Source of the DNA: Streptomyces sp. cg36
GTDB taxonomy: Bacteria > Actinomycetota > Actinomycetes > Streptomycetales > Streptomycetaceae
DNA length: 64,000 nt
Direction: 5' to 3'
Assembly: GCF_041080675.1 (NCBI RefSeq)
Contig: NZ_CP163520.1
Location: 868,001-932,000 of the forward strand
In this document: positions 17,778 to 25,865 of the stretch, in pieces
Layout of the letters: each line of letters opens with the position of its first letter
Numbering within the stretch: the first letter of the stretch is position 1
Notes under the pieces: model-generated
Told to the model about the DNA's origin: nothing
Seen by the model: the letters and a program-made list of their open reading frames with translations, nothing else
Database searches by the model: none
Position numbers and translations under genes: made by a program

Positions 17778-18491
17778 GTGCTTCCCGAGGCTCCGCCGCT
17801 CCCCGTCCTCACGGCCGACTTCGGCTCCCCCGCGCAGTGGGTCGCCGGCCGCTCCTGGGCCTACCCCGACGGCGGCCCCGTCAACCCGGACGACGACAAG
17901 CTGGACCATCTCGTCGCCGACCCCGCCTACAGCCGCGACGGCGTCTTCCGCGCCCGGCGCCGCCCCGACGGGCTGTGGGACACCGGCCTGCTGACCACCG
18001 AGGGCAGCGACGAGGACATCATGGTGCGCGCGGGCGACGTCCTGGAGGCGCGGGTACGGCTGCCCGGGGTGCTCGGTGCCTGGCCCGCCATCTGGACCTG
18101 GCGGGACGGCGGCCAGGAGATCGACGTGTTCGAGTACCACCCGGACAACCCCGATCTCCTGGAGCTGAGCAACCACGTCAGGGACGCCCACCTCTACCAC
18201 CGCGACCCGGCCGTGGCCCCCGGGGCCTTCGTCGATCTGCGGGTGGAGTTCGGCGCGCGCTCCGTCTCCTGGTGGGTGAACGGCGCCCTCGTCTTCGCCG
18301 ACCGCCGGGGCGTGGGCCGCCGCTGGCACGCCCATCTGATCGTGAACCTCTCGGTCAGCGCGGGCCGTTACCACCCGCCGCCCCCGCCGGAGGCGACCGA
18401 GATGTCGTTCGAGGTGCCCGCGCTGCGGGTGTGGTCGCCGCGCCACCGCCTCTGGCGGCGCGTCATCTCCGTACCGCCGCCCAGGCGGTGA
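17778..18491 (+). CDS. GH16-like concanavalin-fold protein, no signal peptide
   Basis: A protein of about 237 residues. The segment GQEIDVFEYHPDN carries the family-16 glycoside hydrolase signature E-I-D-x-x-E, with both catalytic Glu and the helper Asp. Flanking beta-type segments (VLGAWPAIWTWRDG and WHAHLIVNLSVSAGRY) fit a lectin/glucanase jelly roll. Secreted GH16 enzymes have a signal peptide; none is visible here with the GTG start at 17778 or 17772, so the enzyme may stay inside, or the function may differ from polysaccharide cleavage. No clear ribosome binding site precedes either GTG. Confidence 0.75.
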   Translation: MLPEAPPLPVLTADFGSPAQWVAGRSWAYPDGGPVNPDDDKLDHLVADPAYSRDGVFRARRRPDGLWDTGLLTTEGSDEDIMVRAGDVLEARVRLPGVLGAWPAIWTWRDGGQEIDVFEYHPDNPDLLELSNHVRDAHLYHRDPAVAPGAFVDLRVEFGARSVSWWVNGALVFADRRGVGRRWHAHLIVNLSVSAGRYHPPPPPEATEMSFEVPALRVWSPRHRLWRRVISVPPPRR

Positions 18492-18512
18492 GTCCCGCAC
18501 GGGGGTGGCCGC

Positions 18513-19247
18513 TCAGGCGCGGCCGTCCGTGCGGAAGGTGACGTCCCGGCCCGCGAAGGTGGCCGTGAGGCCCTTCTCGTCGGTGGTGACCGAGGTCAGG
18601 GCCAGCCCCGCCGGGATGCCGTCCAGCCTCAACTCCCGCTCCAGCGCGCCCGTGACGAGGGACCGCAGCCCCTTCGGCAGATCGCCGGCGACCCGTACGT
18701 CGCGCAGGGCGATGGCGCGGTCGCCCGCGACGGTCACCCGGGCGCTGGCGGTGGCCCGGCCGAGCAGCGGCAGGGTGGTGGTGGCCGCCACGCGGGGCGC
18801 GGCCTTCGTGCTGTCGGCGCTGTAGGCGACGTCGAAGCCGAGCGCGCCGCTGAGGTCGCGGTAGGAGAGGAAGGCGGTGGCCCGCGCGGAGTCCGCGTGC
18901 GCCTCGGTGGCGTCGGCGGAGCGGCGCAGCCGGTCGAGCTCGACGTTCAGCGTGGTGACGGGCAGCCGGCCGCCGTCACGGCCCGCGGGTATGTCGGCGG
19001 CCTCGATGTCGACGCGGTCGAGGGTGCCCCCGGCCAGCTGTGTCAGTACGGGGAAGCCGTGCACCCGCACGTGCGGCGCGGAGGCGAGGCGCTGCGCCCG
19101 CTGGAACGCGTCGGCCGTACGGTGCTCGGTCCAGGCCGCCGCGGCCCGGTCGCCCCCGACGGTCACCGCGGCCAGCAGGGCCAGGATCACGGGGTACTTG
19201 CGCCGGCCGCGCAACGCCCGGCGGGCCGCGGTGCGCGGGCTCAGCAC
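18513..19247 (-). CDS. DUF2993 (LmeA-like) membrane-anchored protein
   Basis: A 244-residue protein with one N-terminal membrane helix (KYPVILALLAAVTVGGDRAAA) and a DUF2993 domain with the typical opening VRVHGFPVLTQLAGGTLDRVDI. The mycobacterial relative LmeA acts in lipomannan elongation at the envelope; many streptomycete copies have no known role. The GTG at 19247 overlaps the end of the TetR gene by 7 bp, so the two form an operon. The longer frame upstream is a shadow of the TetR gene. Confidence 0.85.
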   Translation of the reverse strand: MLSPRTAARRALRGRRKYPVILALLAAVTVGGDRAAAAWTEHRTADAFQRAQRLASAPHVRVHGFPVLTQLAGGTLDRVDIEAADIPAGRDGGRLPVTTLNVELDRLRRSADATEAHADSARATAFLSYRDLSGALGFDVAYSADSTKAAPRVAATTTLPLLGRATASARVTVAGDRAIALRDVRVAGDLPKGLRSLVTGALERELRLDGIPAGLALTSVTTDEKGLTATFAGRDVTFRTDGRA

Positions 19248-19840
19248 GCCGCGCCCCCGTCCCGTACGGCCGTCCGGGTGGCGGCGGTGCCGCACGCGGC
19301 CCGGAAGGCGTCGAGCAGCGGGGCGCGCAGCAGGTCGTCCGGAACGTCCTGGCGGGCGGCGACGGTGCTCAGCAGACCGGTCACGGCGAGCTGGGCCCGG
19401 ATCGTGCCCGCGAGGTCGGCCGGGTCGGCGAAGGCGGCCAGCGTCTCGGTGCGGTGGTCCCCCAGGTCGCCCAGGCCCGCCACCCCGGCGAGCGCGCCGG
19501 GCAGCACCGGCAGCCCGGCGTTGAAGAGCAGGGCGAGCCGGGAGCGGTGGCGCAGGGCCAGCTCGACCAGGTCGGCCGAGGCGCGCCGCTGCCGCTCGGG
19601 CCCGGGCGCCAGCGCGGCCCAGGTGGCGCGCAGGGCGGCGAACTCGGTGAGCGGCCCGGTCAGCGTCGCCGCGAGCAGCCGCTCCTTGGACGGGAACCGG
19701 TGGAGCAGACCGGTCTTGGAGTATCCGACGCGGTCCGCGATCTCCTGCACGGACGTGCCGAGATAGCCCCGCGCGGTGAAGAGCGCGGCGGCGGCCTCGA
19801 CGATCTCGGCGTCGAGTTCGGCGCGGGTGGGGCGTGGCAT
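19241..19840 (-). CDS. TetR-family regulator
   Basis: A 199-residue TetR protein. The N-terminal helix-turn-helix is clear: ALFTARGYLGTSVQEIA then YSKTGLLHRFPSKERLL (about residues 19-60). The rest is the helical ligand and dimer domain. GGGAGG precedes the ATG at 19840. A perfect 16-bp inverted repeat 30 bp upstream is the likely operator, so the protein should repress itself and the coupled DUF2993 gene. Ligand unknown. Confidence 0.93.
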   Translation of the reverse strand: MPRPTRAELDAEIVEAAAALFTARGYLGTSVQEIADRVGYSKTGLLHRFPSKERLLAATLTGPLTEFAALRATWAALAPGPERQRRASADLVELALRHRSRLALLFNAGLPVLPGALAGVAGLGDLGDHRTETLAAFADPADLAGTIRAQLAVTGLLSTVAARQDVPDDLLRAPLLDAFRAACGTAATRTAVRDGGAAC

Positions 19841-19869
19841 GGCGGGCCTCCCTGGTCCCGGTCACGCTA

Positions 19870-19906
19870 ACAGACCACATGGTCCGTCATGGACCATGTG
19901 GTCTGT
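19870..19906. promoter_or_regulatory. 37-bp palindromic TetR operator
   Basis: ACAGACCACATGGTCC (19870-19885) is repeated in perfect inverted form at 19891-19906 around GTCAT. Each arm itself holds a GACCA/TGGTC half-symmetry, so two TetR dimers could bind side by side. It lies between the TetR start and the 3' end of the next upstream gene, which fits autoregulation. Confidence 0.8.
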
Positions 19907-19954
19907 CCCGGCGTCCGGCAGCGGGTGCCGCCGCGGCCCGGTGGGCGCCGTTGC

Positions 19955-20764
19955 TCAGTAGGCGCCGTTCACGTTGTCGATCGAGCCGTAGGTGCTCGCC
20001 GCGTAGTTGCAGGCGGCGGTGATGTTGGCGACCGGGTCGTAGCTGTCCAGCGAGGTGCCGGGCACGTGGAACGCCTGGAAGGTGGGGTCGATGACCTGGA
20101 GGAGGCCCTTGGAGGGCGTGCCCGCCACCGCGTTGGAGTCCCAGTTGTTGACGGCCAGCGGGTTGCCCGAGGACTCGCGCATGATGTTGCGGTAGATGCC
20201 CTCGTACGAGCCGGGGATGCCGTGCTGGGCCATGACGTCCAGCGACTCGCGGATCCAGCCGTCGAGGTCGTTGCTGTAGCGGGTGGTCTTCGCCACGGCG
20301 GCCGTCGTCTGCTGGGGCGGGGTGCCGGTGCGCGCCGAACGGTCGGCGCGGGCCGCGGTGGCGGTCCGGGCCTCGCCGCCCCGCGCCTTCGCCGCCTTGC
20401 CCACCGACAGTTTCAGACCGGGGTGGATCAGGGTCGGGTCGGCGCCGATGGCCTGCCGGTTGTCCTGGTAGAGCTGCTTCCAGCCGCCGCTCACCCGCAG
20501 ATCGTCGGCGATCTTGGCAAGGGAGTCACCGGCGACCACGGAGTACGACGTCGGGGCGGCCTTGGCCGGGGCGAGCGGCAGCGTGGCCGCGACGGTGTGC
20601 GCCGCTGTCGTGCCGGCGGCGACCGCGTGCGCGGCCGGTGCCGCACCGGCCGTGGTGGCGCCCATCACCGGAATGATGAGCGCGGCGCCGCCGGTGCCCG
20701 CGGCGGCGATGCCCCGGGTGAGGGAGCCGGACTTGGGACGGCGGTGCTTACCCTTTGCAGGCAT
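19955..20764 (-). CDS. secreted LysM plus lytic transglycosylase (SLT) protein
   Basis: A 269-residue exported cell-wall enzyme. A basic N-terminus and hydrophobic signal end near AGAAPA; a LysM domain follows (YSVVAGDSLAKIADDL to KLSVG, about 75-125), then a Thr/Ala linker, then an SLT domain (about 165-269) with the catalytic Glu in RNIMRESSGNP and GLLQVIDPTF. It should cleave peptidoglycan at growth or germination sites. GAGAGGAA precedes the ATG at 20764. A c-di-AMP riboswitch lies directly upstream, a pairing known for Rpf and other cell-wall hydrolases of streptomycetes. Confidence 0.92.
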   Translation of the reverse strand: MPAKGKHRRPKSGSLTRGIAAAGTGGAALIIPVMGATTAGAAPAAHAVAAGTTAAHTVAATLPLAPAKAAPTSYSVVAGDSLAKIADDLRVSGGWKQLYQDNRQAIGADPTLIHPGLKLSVGKAAKARGGEARTATAARADRSARTGTPPQQTTAAVAKTTRYSNDLDGWIRESLDVMAQHGIPGSYEGIYRNIMRESSGNPLAVNNWDSNAVAGTPSKGLLQVIDPTFQAFHVPGTSLDSYDPVANITAACNYAASTYGSIDNVNGAY

Positions 20765-20780
20765 GGCGCATTCCTCTCGT

Positions 20781-20905
20781 GCGCCTGCGGGGTGAGCTGT
20801 CGGGTTCGGGCGAGAGCTGCCCGGCCGCGGTGGGCGCGACTTCACCCCGAGCCGTTCCGGGATCCGGATCCGGCGGCCTACCTGGGTCCCCCGCTCCTGC
20901 CTTTT
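20781..20905 (-). promoter_or_regulatory. ydaO-type c-di-AMP riboswitch
   Basis: Read on the minus strand, the leader holds the conserved blocks of the actinobacterial ydaO aptamer in order: AGGAGCGGGGGACCCAGGT (about 20899-20881), GGCTCGGGGTGAA (about 20852-20840) and, near the gene, CAGCTCTCGCCCGAACCC then GACAGCTCACCCCGCAGGC (20819-20783). The last block is very characteristic. It ends about 17 bp before the ATG of the LysM/SLT gene, close enough to control transcription or initiation. Binding of c-di-AMP normally turns such hydrolase genes off. Confidence 0.85.
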
Positions 20906-21319
20906 CCTGTGTGGGAGGTATCCGGGCAGCGGCAGGATTCGGCGGTCCGTCCGGATTTGAAGGTGACCGTAAGCGAATTCCGCCGGACGAAACAAGGCCG
21001 TCAATTCACCTTGGTTCCCCGAAGAAAGATCCACCGGAAGAACGGCATTCCGGACGTCAGTACGGTGCGCCCCCAACTCGCCGTCCAGGGAACGGAAATG
21101 AGGGCGTACGCTTGCCGCGCACGCCCTCACCCACGTGACCCAATTCACTTGCGGGCCGCGAAATACAATTGCCCCGACGCCGAGCAAATGAAAGGTTATT
21201 TCGCCTTACTGTCACCAACGGGCACATTGGCGTAATAGCAGAGCAAGAGCCCTGCTCCGGACCATTTCGGACAAGAGGGTGCGATCGGGTCGGGGCGGGC
21301 CGGCCGTGGGGCCCGGCCG
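20906..21319. other. intergenic region upstream of the riboswitch
   Basis: No gene is supported in this stretch. It should contain the promoter of the riboswitch-controlled gene on the minus strand. The part around 20980-21240 is less GC-rich than coding DNA, and frames through it have poor codon bias. I see no strong hairpin. Confidence 0.45.
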
Positions 21320-22231
21320 TCAGCGAACCGCGTCGAGCAGCGCCATCTCGTCGGCGGTCAGCCGCAGGGCGCCCGCCGCCACGTTCTCGGCGAGGTGGTC
21401 CGGGTTGCCGGTGCCGGGGATCGCCAGGACGTGCCCGCCCTGCCCGAGCGTCCAGGCCAGCCGGACCTGGGCGGGCGTCGCCCCGTGCGCGCGGGCGACG
21501 GCGAGGACGGCGTCGTCGTCGCCCGCGCCGTCCGGTGCCGCGCCGCCCTCGCGGCCCTCACCGGCGATGGCGAAGAACGGGACGAACGCGATGCCCTGCT
21601 CGCCGCAGATCCGCAGCAGGTCCCCGGACCGGTCGGGACGACTGGCCAGCCCGTACCGGTTCTGCACGCACACCACCGGCGCGATGGCCTGGGCCTCGGC
21701 CAGGTGCTCGGGCCCGATGTTGGAGAGGCCGAGGTGGCGGATCAGGCCCGCCTCGCGCAGCTCGGCGAGCGCGCCGAAGTGGTCGGAGAGGGGCCCTGGG
21801 CCGTTGAGCCGCAGATTGACCACGTCGAGGTGGTCGCGGCCGAGCTGGCGCAGGTTCTCCTCGACCTGGCCGCGCAGCTGCCCGGGAGTGGCCCAGGGCA
21901 GCCAGGCGCCACTCGCGTCGCGCCCCGGGCCGACCTTGGTGACGATGGTCAGCTCGTCCGGGTAGGGGGCCAGGGCCCGGTTGATCAGCTCGTTCGCGGA
22001 CCGCAGGCGCGAGAAGTAGAAGGCGGCGGTGTCGATGTGGTCGACGCCGAGCTCGACCGCGCGCCGCAGCACCCGGATCGACTGCTCGCGGTCGCGCGAG
22101 CTGCCGAGGTCGAAGGCGGCGCTGCCGGTCAGGCGCATCGCGCCGAATCCCAGGCGGTTGACGGTCCGGTCCCCGAGCGTCCAGGTACCGGCCGCCGCCG
22201 CGTCGACCGTCTGTGTCGTCTTCGTCGTCAT
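21320..22231 (-). CDS. aldo/keto reductase
   Basis: A 303-residue NADPH-dependent TIM-barrel reductase. The Asp and Tyr of the active site are in DHIDTAAFYF and the Lys in TIVTKVGPGRD; the usual His position reads VVNLRLNG, as in some pyridoxal-reductase-like and other bacterial members. The C-terminal nucleotide-binding motif is IPGTGNPDHLAENV. It has no signal peptide. No ribosome binding site is seen before the ATG at 22231, so the transcript may be leaderless. The substrate is not predictable. Confidence 0.9.
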   Translation of the reverse strand: MTTKTTQTVDAAAAGTWTLGDRTVNRLGFGAMRLTGSAAFDLGSSRDREQSIRVLRRAVELGVDHIDTAAFYFSRLRSANELINRALAPYPDELTIVTKVGPGRDASGAWLPWATPGQLRGQVEENLRQLGRDHLDVVNLRLNGPGPLSDHFGALAELREAGLIRHLGLSNIGPEHLAEAQAIAPVVCVQNRYGLASRPDRSGDLLRICGEQGIAFVPFFAIAGEGREGGAAPDGAGDDDAVLAVARAHGATPAQVRLAWTLGQGGHVLAIPGTGNPDHLAENVAAGALRLTADEMALLDAVR

Positions 22232-22647
22232 GAGCGCAGTGTGCCATTGGCCCTGCGGGACATCCGCCGGGCGCGGGACGGCCGGAACAGTGCCGCCGCG
22301 GCCGAGTTCATTTCGTCCGCGGTCCGTGAATACGGCGCGGCAAGGGAATTGATGGTGCGCGGCTCTGAAGAATATGGCGGCGCGGCGGAGTGCGGCGAAT
22401 CGCGGTCGCGGGCGGACCGCTTTTCCCGATGCCCGGTCAATTCGACGACGTACGCGGGCATCGCGCCGGACACCGTTCCCCGCCCGGCAATCGAGGCCGC
22501 TGAACGGCTGGGGCACCGGTCGACCTGGCGCCGGGAATTCGCCGGGCGCCGGCACACCGACGCCGCTGCCGGCCCCGGACGGTCGACAGCGGCGACGGCA
22601 CGCCCCGGCCTGACGGTGATTCACCCCTCACCGCGGGCCGGGACGGG
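22232..22647. other. intergenic region, possible small plus-strand ORF
   Basis: There is no well-supported gene in these 416 bp. One open frame on the plus strand, GTG at 22240 to a stop at 22726 (161 residues), has roughly three quarters GC at third positions but no ribosome binding site, no known family and an end inside the dioxygenase gene. I leave it as a possible remnant only. The DNA around 22310-22400 is less GC-rich and may hold the promoter for the aldo/keto reductase. Confidence 0.35.
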
Positions 22648-23523
22648 TCAGGCGGAGCGCCACAGCGCGGGTACGTTCGGCGGCTCCCAGCCGGGCTGGG
22701 CGGTGTGGGCCTGGAGGCAGACGTAGGAACGGCCGCCGTAGTCGACGCGGTCGCCCGCGCGGTAGGAGGTGCCGACCGCCCAGGTGGTGCCGGGCGGCGC
22801 GGTGGTGGGCGGCGCGGTGGTGGGCGAGGAGGTCGGCGTCGGGGTCTGGGGCACGTCGAGCACGAAGTCGAAGGCCGCCTCCTTGGCGCCGCCCGCGTCC
22901 CGTACGGTCATCAGCAGCCGGGCGTCGAAGAGCGAGTCGGTGTTGTTGCGCGGCTCGCCGGGGAAGTACAGCTGGGTGGTGAGCACCCCGCGGCCCGGGG
23001 CCTGCGCCTTCACGTGGATGTGCCGGGTGCGCCCGGGGTAGAGGCCGGGCACGATCGTGGTGAGGGTGAACGCGCCGCGCGCGTCGGTGAACTGGTGGCC
23101 CCGGAACTTGAAGCCGGTGTTGTCGTACGCGCCGTTGTCGTCCGCCTGCCAGAAGTCCAGGAGCACCCCCGAGATGGGCAGACAGGCCCGGCCGAAGACG
23201 TATCCGGTGACGGTGAGCCGGGTGCCCTGGGTGCCCGGCTCCAGGAGCGAGGAGCGCAGCGGCGAGTTGGGTTTGAAGTAGGGGCCCTCGATCTGCGCCG
23301 GGGTGGGGTCGTCGCCGTCGTCGCAGGGCGGGGTGAGTGCGGGGGCGCTGCCGCTGCCCGCGACGCCGCGCGCCAGCGCCGGCACCGCGACCAGGGAGAC
23401 GGGCACCGCCATCCCGGCGGCCAGCGCGGCCTTCAGCACGGTCTTGCGGCTGGGGTGCCGCTGCCCGTCGACGCCCGCGGGCGCGGTGTCCTCGTGCCGG
23501 GGCGCTTCGGTCTCGCCGTCCAT
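22648..23523 (-). CDS. secreted intradiol dioxygenase with chitin-binding domain
   Basis: A 291-residue exported non-heme iron enzyme. The N-terminus (SRKTVLKAALAAG then a hydrophobic run ending in PALA) looks like a Tat signal with RK in place of RR. The intradiol domain (about 75-215) holds the Fe ligands in YDNTGF and YPGRTRHIHVK. After a Thr/Pro linker a CBM5/12 domain with WEPPNVPALW closes the protein. Known relatives, such as the secreted dioxygenase of Streptomyces sp. SirexAA-E, cleave catechols from lignin breakdown while tethered to chitin. GAGGAG precedes the ATG. The AraC gene lies 42 bp upstream on the same strand. Confidence 0.92.
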   Translation of the reverse strand: MDGETEAPRHEDTAPAGVDGQRHPSRKTVLKAALAAGMAVPVSLVAVPALARGVAGSGSAPALTPPCDDGDDPTPAQIEGPYFKPNSPLRSSLLEPGTQGTRLTVTGYVFGRACLPISGVLLDFWQADDNGAYDNTGFKFRGHQFTDARGAFTLTTIVPGLYPGRTRHIHVKAQAPGRGVLTTQLYFPGEPRNNTDSLFDARLLMTVRDAGGAKEAAFDFVLDVPQTPTPTSSPTTAPPTTAPPGTTWAVGTSYRAGDRVDYGGRSYVCLQAHTAQPGWEPPNVPALWRSA

Positions 23524-23565
23524 GGCTGCTCCTCGGGGGGTGGAGTGTGGGGGACGGCTACGACG

Positions 23566-24423
23566 CTAGGCGGGCGGGGTGGGCGGGGCGATGGACACGA
23601 TGCGGTGGTCGTGGTGAAAATCTCCGCCACCGCGCCGGAAGTCGCCGGGGCTGGTACCGGTCTCCCTGCGGAAGAAGCGGCAGAAGTAGGCGGGGTCGCC
23701 GAAGCCGACCCGGGCGGCCACCTGTCGGACCGTCAGTTCCGTGTGCAGGAGCAGCCGTTTGGCCTCGTGGGTGCGGGCCTGGCGGATGAGTTCGCCGGGG
23801 GTGCGGCCGGTGGCCTCCTTCACCGCCTCGTTCAGATAGCCCACGGACACCCCGATCCGGTCGGCGCACGCCCGGACCGACGGGGGCAGTTCCTCCGTAC
23901 GGGCGACCAGCGCCGTGAACGCGCCCGCCACGCCGCCCGCCCGCGCCACCTCCTCGCCGCCCCGGGGGCCGGGCAGGCGGGCGGTGCGCACCACCAGGAC
24001 GTGCAGCAGCGCCCGCAGCACCCCGTGGAAGCCCTCGGCGCCCGTCCGGTACTCCTCGTACATCTCGGCCACCAGCGACGACGTCCAGGCGTGCGCGTCC
24101 TCGTCCAGCGCCAGCCAGGGCCGGGGGCCGAGGCCGCGCAGCAGCGCGCGGTCGTCGGGGTGGTCGAGCAGGAAGTCGTCGGTGAAGAGGATGACCCAGC
24201 CATCCGGCCCGTCCGCGCAATCCCACTGGTGGACCTGGCCGGGGGCGATCACCCCGAGGTGCGGCGGGCGCAGCGCGAACCGGGCGAAGTCGAGGACGTG
24301 GGCGCCGGTGCCCCCGGTGACGTGCACGATCTCGTAGAAGGTGTGCCGGTGCGGGAAGGCGGCGCGGGACATGGCGCCGATGGTGTCGAAGGTGCCCATG
24401 GCGAACGGCAGCGCGTTCGGCAT
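23566..24423 (-). CDS. AraC-family regulator with cupin sensor domain
   Basis: A 285-residue regulator. The N-terminal half is a cupin (HRHTFYEIVHVTGGTGAHVL, about 20-110) and the C-terminal half a double helix-turn-helix (from about 175; IGVSVGYLNEAVKEATG and VRQVAARVGFGDPAYFCRFF). Sugar or aromatic effectors are usual for this layout. It sits directly before the dioxygenase gene on the same strand and probably controls it. TCGAAG before the ATG at 24423 is a modest ribosome binding site; the longer frame upstream looks non-coding. Confidence 0.9.
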   Translation of the reverse strand: MPNALPFAMGTFDTIGAMSRAAFPHRHTFYEIVHVTGGTGAHVLDFARFALRPPHLGVIAPGQVHQWDCADGPDGWVILFTDDFLLDHPDDRALLRGLGPRPWLALDEDAHAWTSSLVAEMYEEYRTGAEGFHGVLRALLHVLVVRTARLPGPRGGEEVARAGGVAGAFTALVARTEELPPSVRACADRIGVSVGYLNEAVKEATGRTPGELIRQARTHEAKRLLLHTELTVRQVAARVGFGDPAYFCRFFRRETGTSPGDFRRGGGDFHHDHRIVSIAPPTPPA

Positions 24424-24688
24424 CGGTACTTCGAGGCGGTGCAGGGGCGGTGAACCGCCCACGCAGTCGCATCCGTTTCCCCCGGCACTTCCCGGCAACA
24501 CCGTCGCCCCACGCATCGGCCCGCTCCTGGCTGTGATGCCGCGGCACGGCTCGACCGCCCACGGCGACAATGTGGTCCAGACCAGTCGGTCAGCCCCTCA
24601 CGATGCCATGCGTCCCGCGCGGACGGAACACCCCCTTCCCCTCCCTGGGCGCGGCAGTGCCCTCGACTCCGCGGGTACGGCGGCGCTT

Positions 24689-25567
24689 TCAGTCCCCCAC
24701 CCGCACCCGCTGCCCGTCCCCGTCCACGCTCACCCTCAGCGTCTCCCAGTCGGCCGCCTCGGCCTCCGGGGGCCAGCCGAGGGAGCCGTAGGGGCGGGGG
24801 GCGCGCTGGCCGCGCAGGCGCATGAACTCCACCGGGGCCACCGCCCGGCCCGTGGCCGCGCCCCGGCCGTCGCCGGTCAGCCGGACGAGGAGGTCATGGC
24901 CGTACGGGGTGTCCAGGGGGGCCACGAGGGTGCCGCCGGGGGCGAGTTGGGCGAGCCAGGCGGGCGGGACGCGGCGCACGGAGGCCGTCGCGACGATGCG
25001 GTCGTAGGGGGCGCCGGGCGCGTGGCCCGGCTCGCCGTCGCCCCGCACCACCCGCACCGCGCGGCCGAGCGCGCGCAGACGGCCTTCCGCGCGGGTCGCG
25101 AGGCGGGGGTCTATCTCCACGGTGACGACTCGGGCCGCGCCGACCCGGTGGGCGAGCAGTGCCGTGGTGTAGCCGGTGCCGGTCCCTATCTCCAGCACCT
25201 TGTCGCCGGGCTCGGGCGCGAGGTGGCGCAGCAGCTCGACCACCACGCCCGGGGAGGAGATGCTGGAGGTGAAGCGGCCCGTGGCGGGCCCGGTGGGGGC
25301 GACGGCCCCGTCGTCGATCTGGGTGATGAGGGCCGCGCCCGGCAGATACACCGCCTTGAGCCAGGCCCTGGGCCGTTCGGCCCGGTCGAGCAGTGCGTAC
25401 CGCCCGTCGCGGCCGGGGGCGGGCCACCACACCCGGTCGGGTACGAAGTGCTCGCGCGGCACGGCCAGGAACGCCTCGTGGAGCCAGGCGGAGCGCAGGA
25501 ATCCGCGCGGCGACCGGTCCAGCTCCCGTGCGCAGCGGGCCCGCAGGCCCTCTCCGGTCAGGGCCAC
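24689..25567 (-). CDS. PIMT-like (protein-isoaspartate) O-methyltransferase, RiPP-type
   Basis: A 292-residue class-I methyltransferase of the protein-L-isoaspartyl family, longer than the housekeeping enzyme (about 210-220). SAM motif I LEIGTGTGY is at 125-133 and the PIMT-type substrate-entry motif reads TSSISSPGVV (100-109). N- and C-terminal extensions resemble PIMT homologues found in peptide natural-product loci, which methylate an Asp of a precursor and so form aspartimide. The GTG at 25567 lies 15 bp after a small Asp-rich ORF on the same strand. Use as an ordinary repair enzyme is possible but less fitting to the variant motif. Confidence 0.82.
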   Translation of the reverse strand: MALTGEGLRARCARELDRSPRGFLRSAWLHEAFLAVPREHFVPDRVWWPAPGRDGRYALLDRAERPRAWLKAVYLPGAALITQIDDGAVAPTGPATGRFTSSISSPGVVVELLRHLAPEPGDKVLEIGTGTGYTTALLAHRVGAARVVTVEIDPRLATRAEGRLRALGRAVRVVRGDGEPGHAPGAPYDRIVATASVRRVPPAWLAQLAPGGTLVAPLDTPYGHDLLVRLTGDGRGAATGRAVAPVEFMRLRGQRAPRPYGSLGWPPEAEAADWETLRVSVDGDGQRVRVGD

Positions 25568-25581
25568 CGCCAGTCCCGGCG

Positions 25582-25698
25582 CTAGCCGTCGTCTTCGGTG
25601 TCGTCCGGCTCGGGCACCGGATTGCCCGGATCTCCGGGACTGGAGTGGGGCCCGCCCACCTGTCCGTCCCCGGTCTGACGATCGTCCCCGCCGGCCAC
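25582..25698 (-). CDS. short Asp-rich peptide, candidate substrate of the PIMT-like enzyme
   Basis: A 38-codon ORF starting at GTG 25698 behind GGTGGGAGGGAAC, an excellent ribosome binding site. About 80 percent of codons end in G or C. The peptide is rich in Asp, Gly and Pro (AGGDDRQTGDG near the start, EPDDTEDDG at the end), with several Asp-Gly and Asp-Asp pairs and no Cys. It stops 14 bp before the methyltransferase start, so the two are co-transcribed. An in-frame ATG at 25761 would give 59 residues and include a TTA codon, but its ribosome binding site is too close. RiPP precursor status is an inference. Confidence 0.6.
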   Translation of the reverse strand: MAGGDDRQTGDGQVGGPHSSPGDPGNPVPEPDDTEDDG

Positions 25699-25865
25699 GT
25701 TCCCTCCCACCAAGAGTCGGGCGCCCTGTCCTCTCCACGATAAGGGCTCGGCCCCCACCATCTCCCACCAGATTCAAACAAAAAATTTCAACAGAAGTGT
25801 TCAGTTTCTGACCAGCGAGGCGTAGGTTCCGGTGCGGATCAGTTCGCGCGACGAAGCGAGTACGT

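Noticed and set aside
22240..22726. Plus-strand 161-codon frame between the aldo/keto reductase and dioxygenase genes
   Set aside because: No ribosome binding site, no recognisable family, and it runs into the 3' end of the dioxygenase gene on the other strand. Mentioned only as a possible remnant.
25582..25761. 59-residue version of the Asp-rich peptide with a TTA codon
   Set aside because: The ribosome binding site GGTGGGAG touches the ATG directly, while the GTG at 25698 has ideal spacing. Kept as an alternative start only.
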